This document shows, one piece after another, positions 1 to 8,624 of a DNA stretch of 11,103 nucleotides. Both the position numbers and the translations under genes were made by a program. The notes beneath the pieces were generated by a model. That model worked only from the letters and a program-made list of their open reading frames with translations. It was not told where the DNA came from and searched no databases. Source of the stretch: Physocladia obscura (taxonomy: Eukaryota > Chytridiomycota > Chytridiomycetes > Chytridiales > Chytriomycetaceae); NCBI GenBank assembly GCA_027596945.1, contig JADGJH010001099.1, positions 842-11,944 on the forward strand, in the 5' to 3' direction. Numbering within the stretch: position 1 is the stretch's first letter; each line of letters begins with the position of its first letter.

Positions 1-25
1 ATATTCTTCCAATCACACATGGTAG

Positions 26-424
26 TTTCAAACTGTTGATATTCCATGGCAAGTGGTAATAGTCTGAAATAATTCACTAACAAATATAATCAAGCTGATT
101 TCAATAGTTGTGCCCACTCACTTACTCAAAATTGAAAACCCAATTTGAATGAATGTCAATCAGTCTTTGAAGGAAAGAATCAATAAACTTGAAAAAATTA
201 ATAACAATTTATGATCTAAATCAGAGATACTGTCAGATGTAGCTGATAGCCTTCCTGTTCAAAGAAATCCAGTTTTTGATGAAATTAAGCATTTAATATC
301 CACCAAAACTTACAAACTTTTGTGATTGATGCTAAGAGTCGTGTGGTCAAAAAAATTGATCCTAATGAAAGCATCAAAAACCAGCAATGTGACTTGTGAA
401 ACAACCCAAATGCCTGTGAAGAAA
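26..424 (+). pseudogene. Possible decayed coding remnant interrupted only by TGA
   Basis: This frame runs about 133 codons without TAA or TAG in AT-rich DNA, but has TGA at 65, 146, 212 and 323. TAA ends it at 425. The part after the ATG at 149 begins with a short charged, helix-like stretch (SLKERINKLEKINNNL) and continues as plausible protein. A seven-A run near 349-355 allows a shift into another frame that stays open further. I do not recognise the protein. CGA-to-TGA decay would explain the stop pattern and fits the local loss of CpG. A chance open frame is a real alternative. Confidence 0.3.
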
Positions 425-747
425 TAACCAGAAATCAGCCTGCAATCCAAAAAAAGCTCTTGATTTTGTTCACTCAATTTTTCTCCCTTTTTGTTAACAT
501 ATAAAGCTTTACTATTTTTATTTTGAATGCAGTTTTTTTAAACAAAGAATTCCATTCATCTTCAATACAGCTTGAATTCATTCTATTTTCAACATAACAT
601 GATGTTGAAGCAAAAAGTTTGCTTTCTAGTTTGACTGGCAGTGGATTCTTTGATGTCTGGACAGCTTCAATGTTGCTCTAGGACTAGGCCTCATTGCTGC
701 TTGTTACAGATACACTTTGGGGCACTTGGGTGGATGGCAACATGTTT

Positions 748-799
748 GGTTGTGAGGGCAAGGGAAGGAAACAAAGGTTGTGAGGGCAAGGGAAGGAAA
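748..799 (+). repeat. Two-copy 24-bp tandem duplication plus a hairpin
   Basis: A purine-rich 24-mer (ggttgtgagggcaaggg followed by aaggaaa) occurs at 748-771 and again, with no mismatch, at 776-799, a period of 28. The second copy runs into a short hairpin: AAGGAAA at 793-799, loop TTTG, TTTCCTT at 804-810. Exact identity suggests that the duplication is younger than the surrounding decay. Confidence 0.85.
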
Positions 800-1270
800 T
801 TTGTTTCCTTGTGAAGTTTTCTTAAATGAATAAACAAAATTTAAATTTTTTTATTGCAAAGGCTGTCTGATATTGATTTTCATTTTTGATTCAATTGTGC
901 AGATGTATTCTTGTTTCAATTTTCTGTTTGTCAATTGGCATCGGCAAATAAATCTAAGACTCAAACCAGCTATCAGTAACACTGTAACCCCTGTGCAATA
1001 GTCAGAAATGATAAATGAGACTTTTGAATCAGGTGAATGGAAATTATTGACTGTTTGCTGATATTATCAAAGCTTGACCTTTGGCAATGCATATGACTGT
1101 ATTCCAAATTATTTGCCATATTATATTATTGGTCAACCAGAAGCTTGACAGGAATTGTTTAGGTTTAAGACTTGTCACCACAAAGCTCACCTAGTATTAT
1201 CATCAAGATTGTCTGCTGTATCTGCAATTCCACATAGCCAAACATCAACAATTGTGCAACTCTCCCATAG

Positions 1271-1639
1271 ATGCTCTATTCGATTTTTAGTCATGGCCAT
1301 TGCACAAATATTCTTGTTCCTCCTAAAGTACCAATCTCTGTTGTTGCTTTTAATGTTGTTCTTCGATCATTGCTGACTATTGCAGTCAAATTGGTGCCAC
1401 CACCATCATCAGTACCTTTAATGCTAATAGGGGAGGATTTTCATGGCAACAACGCCAACACCAGTGCTATTGCTATTGACAAGAATGTTGCCACAAATCC
1501 AACTGGAAAAGATGTAGCATGATATTGCCAAATATGCTATTGCATTGGTTGTTGAATGCATATTGCCCAAAAATTATCAAAGTTTTTCCCAAGGCTTCGA
1601 ATTTCTCTTGGAAAACAAACAACAAAAAAACACAATTAA
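1271..1639 (+). pseudogene. Second possible decayed coding remnant
   Basis: The frame is open from 1271 to the TGA at 1520, continues through a second TGA at 1553 and ends at TAA 1637-1639. TAG stops lie upstream at 1235 and 1268; CAG-to-TAG would be another C-to-T change. The product would be hydrophobic in its first half with no motif I recognise. Position, base composition and stop types match the rest of the CpG-poor block. It may be non-coding. Confidence 0.25.
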
Positions 1640-1859
1640 TACAAAAAAAAAACTAGTTAAATCCAGAATTGTATTCCAGAAATCATCCTCAAATAGTTGA
1701 TTAGAAACTAAAATCAAAAATAGAAAGAAAAAGAAAGTATCAAGTCAAACTCAAAAACACTGCATGAGAAGAACAACAACAACAAAAAAAGACAAAAAAG
1801 AAAAAAAGAAATAAAAAAGTAAACATATAACATTCAAGCAGCTGATAACAAATGTATAA

Positions 1860-4358
1860 TTATTCTGTTGTTTCTCCTGAAAACATTTGCGAGCGTTTCC
1901 GTCCAATACCAAACGCATCTTTAAATCCACTTGACAAATCTTTCAGAGACATGCTGCTTTTTTTTGTTGGTAGCTTGGTTTTGATGTCGTCTTCAATCGC
2001 AATGCTTGATGTTTCGTTAATTGGTGAGTCATTTACTGGAGTAGATACCGAAGTTGAAGAGGAGGAGTTTCGTAACATCATTTGCGATGATCGACGCTTC
2101 CTTAACATTGCAAAAGACGGCCTCGACGAAAGTGACAGTCTTGTAGTAGATCCACCTTCACTTTCAAGCTCAGTTACTTCGTTGAACTGTCGGAACAGAT
2201 GACGATTTGAAGTTCGTTTTCTCATTCCAAAAACACCCAGCTTTCCTGATGATGTTGAAGAAACACTTCCCGCAGCGTTTTGCAAAGATGTTGAAGATGT
2301 AGCAACGTGATCAACTCGCGCCGAGTCGCGAGATATGAATGGAGCAAACCACTTCAGCTGACTTGAACTTCTTCTTTCTTTGGGAACTCTAAACTTGGCA
2401 ATACTATTAGAATCTAAAGTAACACTGGATCGCGGAGGTGCATATGGATTTGACTCGTGTCTTTCCATCGCAGGAGGGGTGAGTGGAATGTTGTGAGATG
2501 TTGCAGGATACGTCGGCTCAGCGTCACTTGCTTCTGTGATAGTTTGCGAAGTTTCTGATCTGACTGAGGGCATATCTGTAACAGACACGGCGAAAATATG
2601 GTCTCCGTCTACAAATGGAATATCAAACACAGCTTCTGGAGCAAAGACATAATTCAAATTACCTTCATTTCCAGCGCCCTCCAGCACGTTTTTACCAGCT
2701 TCGTGTTGCCCAATCATCTCTTGGGCAGTCGCCGAAATCTCGACAATTCCAGATTGGTTGATTGAAGAAGCAAGCAAAAATTGGTCTCCCGCATCTTGGT
2801 TACCACCATCATCGTTTTCTAAATCCGCTGGGCTGTCGTTGCCTTCAGTCATCTTGTTTACATGAGCCTCATCATCCATTAACATCCGCTTTCCTCTGTC
2901 AACTTGATCGCCAATTTCACTTTCTCGAATTGAACCATCATCAACAATCGTCCGGGAAGCTGCGTTGACATTAAGAGTCTGTTCGCTGTCCATATGTCTT
3001 TCACCATTTCGAGAAATTTCTATCACATCATCAAATAGTCTTCCATCACCTCCATCTACAGTATCACTGGTACTGGGAACTGTTGCATCCACAACAATGA
3101 ATTCTCCCTCACCGTCATCTGCATTTGCAGCAGTGTTTGAAGAAAATAGCGAATCACGCTTTGTGTCATTTTCGGGTGCTCGCAATTCACCATTCAATAT
3201 CACTCCAGTATTTACGTCCTTGTCTGCACGCACTGAATCAGTGACTTCAGCAAAAGTCTCAGCAGTAGTTTCGGTGTGTGATGAAGGAGAAACCAATGCA
3301 TCGGTATGTTTTCTCGGTAACTTTAAGGTACCATCTTCATCATACTCTTCGTTATCAGAAAACACAAAATTATCAACGGCTGGCACTGATGATGGATGTG
3401 ACAATGATGGACCACCAAGAGCTGCAGCTCGAAGTGACGAATAAGTCGGCTTCGGTCGGAGTGGTTTACGCGAATTTGATTCAATAGGTAGAGGGGGATG
3501 GTCTGTAGCAACTTCGGCTATCCGTCTTTGATGAGAAAAGATTGGTGGAACCAGTTCGCCGGGCTTAAGAATATATCCCGGTCCAGCAAGTATACTACTG
3601 AGTCCGCGACGTTTGTTTCGAGAAATTTGTGATATCGGTATGGGACCTGATCCTGTATGTGGTTCGTCTTCAACGAATTTCGAAATACTTTCTACAAGAA
3701 TTTTTAGTTCTTTTACTGAGCAGCGACGACGCGGATCCAATTCAAATACACGGCGTAAAACAGCATCGAATTGTATGGTAAGATTAAATTGTTGGCGCAA
3801 AACATTCGGGTTTGAAACTTCGTGAAAAAAAATATTTATCAGACAGGAATTTAAAAATAACCAAAAACTCACTTGCATATGCTGAGAAAATGGCGTCGGT
3901 CATATGAGCTTCGAACCATGGATTTTTCCCAAATAGTAAATTAAGAAGAATAACCCCGAGAGCCCAAACATCATTAGCAACAGGTGAATATCCACCGTTA
4001 ATAACGCCGGGTGGGACAGGAAGTGAGCGTGCAGGAGGGGGAACCGGTTGCCCGGGAGACAGAGTTTCAGCTGTGTTGTGATTCAGCTCGAAACATTCCG
4101 GCGCCATATATCTCACACTTCCACATCCAAGTTCGGTTGACCAGTCGTCCGTTGTAGTAAGACCAAAATCTGCCAGTTTGACTTTATAGTTTGCTGTTGA
4201 GATGAGGCAGTTTTCTGGTTTCAAGTCCCTATGATAAAATCCAGAAGCATGGCAATGCATAACGGCATCAGCAATTTGCACAAAAACTTCTTTCACAACT
4301 TCATCTGGAAATCCTCCTTGTTGCGTAATTGCTTCATAAAGGTCTACCAATTTAAGTT

Positions 4359-4392
<34 letters not shown>

Positions 4393-5037
4393 TTTTTTTG
4401 ATAAAAAAAAGGGGGAGACAGCGAAGGCAAAGCGCTAAGGATTGTTATTACCAAATTCGCAATATTCCATAATGAGATAAAGACATTCGTGATCTTCCAC
4501 GGTCGCAAGGAGCTGAATAACGTTGGGATGCGGATCCATTGCTTTCATAACTTCGGCTTCCTGGCGTTGCAAAAGCAGTTGTCGCTCATCGAGGCCGGCT
4601 TTAAAGAGCCGTTTAACGGCGCGGCGTTCGGATTCAAAATGCGCAGGGGCGATGAAAGAAGGGTCGGACAGCAGGGTTGCAGCGCTATTCATGTTGATGC
4701 TACTGCTGATACTGTTGCTGGCAACACCATTAGCGAGACTCAGACTGTCACCGCCGATACTACGGCTGCTGCTGTTGCCAATATCAACTCCGCCATTGTT
4801 AGAGCCGTTAATACTGGCGAAATCTGAGCTAAACGGTACGGTTTCGGCTAGATATACATGCGCAAAGGAACCGGTTCCAATGACTGAAAGGATGCGAACG
4901 GCGTGGCGGCCCATCGGATCTATTAGCACGGTTCCGATAACATCGCTGGGATCGCAATCATCCTGGCGGGGTTTTTCAGTACCGTTTGGTGCAGTGGAAA
5001 CGCTTTGACCGTATTAAACGGATAACAAACATACCAT
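1860..5037 (-). CDS. Ran1/Ksp1/Sks1-like Ser/Thr protein kinase with long disordered tail (4 exons)
   Basis: Proposed exons: 5037-5035, 4962-4452, 4343-3873, 3817-1860; 980 residues. Phases agree at every junction. The kinase domain spans about 22-376: glycine loop GTGSFAHV (30-37), lysine in AVKRLF (118), likely helix-C glutamate near 136, HRDLKPEN (209-216), DFG (230-232), APE (252-254), and ANDVWALGVILLNLLFGKNPW in lobe C. The GCGSVRYMAPEC segment and the ending FELDPRRRCSVKELK match the fungal Ran1/Ksp1/Sks1 group, which acts in nutrient and meiosis control; the substrate is unknown. A Ser/Gly/Asn-rich insert of about 70 residues separates strands 2 and 3. Residues from about 377 to 980 are low-complexity, with basic-Ser sites near the end (RKRRSS, KKSSMSL). 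The first exon is just ATG, followed by GTATGT; an in-frame TAA upstream supports this start. The conserved glycine before DLYEAI is missing at the second junction, where the intron holds a poly(T)/poly(A) tract. Family is secure; exact junctions less so. Confidence 0.85.
4344..4451 (-). other. Kinase intron 2 with poly(T)/poly(A) tract, suspect assembly
   Basis: On the plus strand this intron holds 22 T (4357-4378), 14 A (4379-4392), 7 T (4393-4399), then 8 A and 5 G (4403-4415). On the minus strand the donor is G|GTAATA and the only usable acceptor is GGTAG|AC. Joining them gives EYCEF-DLYEAI, one residue short of the usual GDL pattern. Either the intron is a real homopolymer-rich one with a one-codon loss, or reads were joined wrongly in the homopolymers. 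Confidence 0.6.
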
Positions 5038-5392
5038 CGTTTTCAATGCTTAAGCTCTGGTTTCAATGCACGAATGAGGCTGATTAATTGTTTCTGAGGC
5101 ACTCGGTACTTGTTATGTCTGAATGCCGCCTCAGCTAATTGAGAATTTGAATCTGCCAGTTGATGGTGATGGTATTGCTGTGTCAACTCAAATCACAATG
5201 AAACAAATCTTTCCCTTTCTGAAAATACAATCTCAAATTGGTGTTTCATCGACAGGATTGCCATTCCAAGAAACAAAACACAATTCATCTTTCTTCATTA
5301 GATATTTATACAGTGCCGTAGAATGTTCTGCCACCTAAATACTCCTCCAGGCTCTTGTTTCCTGCTTTTCAACTTAACAACGACTTAACAGC
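5038..5392 (-). promoter_or_regulatory. Intergenic region: kinase upstream DNA and CABLES-like gene 3' flank
   Basis: These 355 bases hold no credible gene. They lie downstream of the CABLES-like stop codon and upstream of the kinase start; both genes read leftward. A TATAAATA sequence on the minus strand (5303-5310) lies about 270 bases before the kinase ATG. It could be a TATA element if the leader is long, but distance and AT content make this weak. No clear AATAAA for the CABLES-like transcript was found. Confidence 0.35.
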
Positions 5393-8300
5393 TTAGATAT
5401 GCTCACCTGAAACTTCAATAATGCGATCCAAATGCGGCATAATCTGCCACAACGGTACAAATAGTGTGAATTCTAATGCCGCAAAAACCGAAAATTCTTG
5501 CTGGAAAACTTCTTTTGGAGAAACTTCCAGTACTTTTTCAATAGTCTAGATATAAATTATGAATTTGAAAAAGAAAAAAAAAGGAAAGGGTTTGCCATAC
5601 ATCAAGCAAGTCTGTATATTTTAGCTCTTTTGGATCATTCACTTTGGCTGCCAAAAGTAAGCAAACCGCTTCAAAGGAAGGAAGAAAAAAAAATCGATTT
5701 AGTATTCTCCAGGCTTTTTTGGAGCCAAGCATATATGACCTACAAGCAATCAACCGTCGGTTTTCCTTATTCGCAAAGTTCTGTCATTATATTAGTCATC
5801 TGTCTGAAACAATACCAAACCCGCCGTTGGCATATAGAAGCACCCGCTTTCTCCAAATGAGCTTTACCTTCACAACGAGTTTTTCAAAATACACGAAGGC
5901 GGATGCAACACTACTGAGCTCCATATCTTGCAGCTTTCCAACTTCAATCATTCGATTTTTAAGATTCCTGATCTGACTCAGTGTGAGAAACGGATCCACA
6001 GTTGGATGAGTTTCTCTGAAAACTTCATTTAGTTCTTTTTTGATGTCGGCCGGCCGCGAATACAGTAAAATAGAGCTCTGTGAGAACATATTGTACCAAT
6101 AACTATACTTTTTCTTTCTTTCCTTGGAAAAAAATCGGTAGCACAAACCACATAACTCTGTAACTTGATAACCGTTCGATGCTTTCCAGTTTTTAGTTCT
6201 GGGTCATCGAGGGAGGATGGATCATATATGTCATGATTTGGCAGAACGGTGCTTTTTATGAGTTTGTTAAAATTAAACCCAAAGAAACACTAGTTCTTTC
6301 GCGCTCACTCACCCCAATGTGTATGATGGTTCAATTAATTTTTGGTAAGACTCTATTTTCGGTTTTCGTTTCACTCCTTCGATAACAAATCCAAGTCTAT
6401 CTGCGCTAAAGAATTTCATTTTAACTTCACCGGACAATTTCACAAAAAATCAAAGCAACTTACAATGGCTGGCTGCCAAAAATAGTTTTTGGTTTCGGTT
6501 TCCGTTTTTTCTCTTTCGGTTGATTTTCGTGTTCACATTTGATTGAGAAAATTGAAATTGGCGAAGATCCCTTGAAATAACATCAACTAACTTCAACAAA
6601 AAATAAAAATAAAAAAAATATACAGATGACGGAACAAAAATAATTTTCGAGTTCAAGAGCTGATGCAATCCATTGAAATCCGCAGAATTTTTAGACCGAA
6701 TTGTGTTTAAATTTCGTATTGGCACTATAATTTAAAAAACAGGAATTAATCAGCACATCTTACCAAAAGTAATTTATATAAACCTAATTCTGAATCATCA
6801 AGTTTAAGCCGTGATCCATCCGCATGTTTGGACACAGATCCGCTTTCGCCACGCACAATTCGCACATTTCCAGAAACATTTGTCAAACTATTGTTCATAC
6901 TTGGATGAATATTAAACGCTTCTTTTTGGTTGATGTAACTATTGGAACCAGCACTATCTCGTAATCCACGCATATCTGTTTCGAATTGTGACATATAGTA
7001 TAAATGATTCTGCTGTTGCTGCTGCTGATTTTGTCGCTCTGTAACTGATGATGTGCCACGTAATACGTAAGTTATTAGCTCCCCAACAGATGTTGTCAAG
7101 CTTTGAATATTTGCAACAATATATTGCTGATTTTGGGTTCCTGTTGAATTTGTGCTTGGTCGCGAACCATCTTTTCGCTTGGTTGCTGAACAAAAATGCA
7201 AAAAATAAAAATTAGTAACATAAGATGAATGTATACCCGATATCTCACAATCTGATAATGCAAGTGAATTAATTCTTTGAATTTTGGTAGTTCCTGTTGT
7301 TGATGGTCTTTGAACTGAGACTCCTTTACTTAAAATGAAACCACCACCAGCAGATCTGGGCTCAACAATATCTGCTTGTGGTAGGGGCACTTCATCAGTA
7401 TCCAAAAATTTTCCATGTGACGAACGTCGGTTGTTTGTGGTGTAAGGCAGAGTTTTAAATAGCGAGGCATTTATTTTCACAGTTTTGTTTTTCTCGCTTG
7501 TTAGAGCACCTTTCGATCCACGGGAAGGTAACAACGCCGAAGAGCTTGAGTCTAATTGTAGCGCCTCGCTGACTGGAGAAGTATTTCCAGAATCTTGAGT
7601 ATTTGCTTTAGTTCCCTTTTCTTCCTTTGTAATAGATAAATTCTGTAACTTTTTGTTCCGCGAATTTTGAGAGTTCGGTGAACCATTAATTGTAGAAGGG
7701 TCAATTTTATCCTTCCCATCGAGAACGACAATTTCGAGTTCAATTTCTTCCGATTGATGGAGATTTGTTGATTTGTTTTGGCTGAGTAATGTTCGCGATG
7801 ATTTTGCGAAAAATGGGAGGATATGCGATGAATCTTTAGTTCCGTTTGCGCCAGATATAAACTTATTTACGGATGCTCCTAGAATAGACAAATTTTGGGA
7901 CTGAGCTAAGAGGAAATTTTTCAGTCAGAAAGAAAAATTTACCCATTGTTTTGAGAACGACAGACGGCAAAACCGAGGATGATGAGATTGCAGTTTGCGC
8001 TAGAGATGATAAATTCTCATTTGACGCGGAATTATTTGTTTTCGTTGCTGGAAACCAAAAACATTAGTTGAAGAATTAACGAAGCTTGTTAAGAATACTT
8101 ACCAAGAATAGACCGAGGTAAAGATTGTTGCGGATATTCTAAGAAACGAAATGCGTGACTGGCCCGGGGCGTGGCGTCAGTTTCAGAGTTATTAGTGTTG
8201 CTGATGGATGTGACAATTCTTTGTGTTGCTAACACGGGTTTTGAAGTAAAATTCGCATTCAAAGTTGGCCCTGCACTTTGAATCACATTGGTGTTTGTAT

Positions 8301-8523
8301 TTGCAGCGGCATTTAAACTTTGATTATATATGTTTTCGGTGTTTACGCGCAGCCCACCTAGAAACGCCAGAGCTGAAAACCAAACGCAAGTAAGCACAAA
8401 TAGGGACAAAGAAAGCATTGCGTGTCATAAGAATTTCTTTTTGCCTCGCTGCTGTCGCGCTCGAAACGCAAGGATCGTGTCCATCTCGGCCTCATCGTTT
8501 GTATATTCATTGTTTGTTTCCAT
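5393..8523 (-). CDS. CABLES1/2-like cyclin-box protein (13 exons)
   Basis: Proposed exons: 8523-8445, 8372-8103, 8047-7943, 7878-7237, 7185-6784, 6724-6624, 6570-6464, 6405-6313, 6251-6149, 6077-5868, 5780-5744, 5668-5601, 5545-5393; all phases agree, 789 residues, UAA stop. The N-terminus has RARQQR/ALAFLGGL, like the CABLES motif RRRQAALSFL. Residues of about 40-500 are Ser/Thr/Asn-rich with a Q6 run (7010-7027). From about residue 500 the CABLES core follows: KIIFVPSS/GSSPISIFSI, a Lys/Pro-rich NLS-like patch (KEKKRKPKPK), IESYQKLIEPSYTLG, DIYDPSSLDDPELKTGKH, then the cyclin box with LTLSQIRNLKNRM, VASAFVYFEKL, NKENRRLIA/SVCLLLAAK, EFSVFAALEFTLF and IMPHLDRII. Spacing around the core splice sites matches human CABLES1 as I remember it. 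In animals CABLES proteins bridge CDKs and regulatory kinases; that role here is inference. Exon 4 may instead start at 7905 (adds nine residues). Short introns have scattered the gene into separate ORFs. Confidence 0.85.
8373..8444 (-). other. GC-AG intron 1 of the CABLES-like gene
   Basis: On the minus strand the first exon ends ...CAGCGAG and the next bases are GCAAAAAG; the acceptor is GGTTTTCAG. No GT in this stretch gives an in-frame intron of normal size. Using GC as donor gives a 72-bp intron, keeps phase (G|CT, Ala) and creates RQQR-ALAFLGGL, which matches the CABLES N-terminal motif. GC-AG introns are a known minor class. Confidence 0.7.
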
Positions 8524-8624
8524 CTGATTTCAAATCAAAACAACTTAAAAACTGAAAACTTGTCCCCAAAACTTGCTTCATTGAAATCATTGAAAAAACA
8601 GGCGAAAATCGTCTAGAACCGTTG
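8524..8624. promoter_or_regulatory. Short divergent promoter between the CABLES-like and Caf16-like genes
   Basis: Only 101 bases separate the two ATG codons, so both transcripts must start within or very near this stretch, unless leaders overlap. It contains a perfect tandem 9-mer, TCATTGAAA at 8578-8586 and 8587-8595. No TATA box is evident. Whether the 9-mer is a factor site is unknown. Confidence 0.65.

Larger units (their letters stand above)
1..1850. other. CpG-depleted, gene-poor intergenic DNA (decayed repeat compartment)
   Basis: No intact gene is visible here on either strand. I count only six CpG dinucleotides in 1850 bases (near 339, 943, 1280, 1364, 1452, 1598), against about thirty in the 600 bases from 1861 to 2460, with abundant TpG and CpA. 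That pattern is expected when methylated cytosines in repeats have decayed to thymine. Short open stretches (26-424, 1271-1639) are broken mostly by TGA. The last 230 bases are A-rich on this strand, so the 3' flank of the minus-strand kinase gene is a T-rich tract. Repeat origin is inferred. Confidence 0.6.

Noticed and set aside
1..1640. TGA read as a sense codon (alternative genetic code)
   Set aside because: The Caf16-like gene and the integrase fragment end in TGA at natural protein ends, and no intact gene here uses TGA internally. CpG decay explains the TGA-rich frames.
1852..2202. Plus-strand ORF of 116 codons and others opposite the kinase tail
   Set aside because: These are antisense shadows of the low-complexity kinase tail with no independent motif.
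4357..4415. Transcription terminator-like T tract
   Set aside because: It lies inside a kinase intron in a eukaryotic gene; a homopolymer or assembly origin is more likely.
4489..5008. Two plus-strand ORFs opposite the kinase N-lobe
   Set aside because: They lie antisense to the exon carrying the glycine loop and catalytic lysine, and show no recognisable domain.
6450..6725. Separate 91-codon basic protein
   Set aside because: It covers exon 6 correctly, then reads through an intron and reads exon 7 in the wrong frame.
6746..7891. Stand-alone 381-codon Ser/Asn-rich gene
   Set aside because: It is exons 4 and 5 of the CABLES-like gene read through an intron; its ends lie inside introns and its start is not an ATG.
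8089..8418. ORF with an apparent signal peptide (MLSLSLFVLTC...), suggesting a secreted protein
   Set aside because: The hydrophobic start is translated intron ending in a pyrimidine-rich acceptor at 8373. The remainder is exon 2 of the CABLES-like gene, and a better upstream exon restores the conserved motif.
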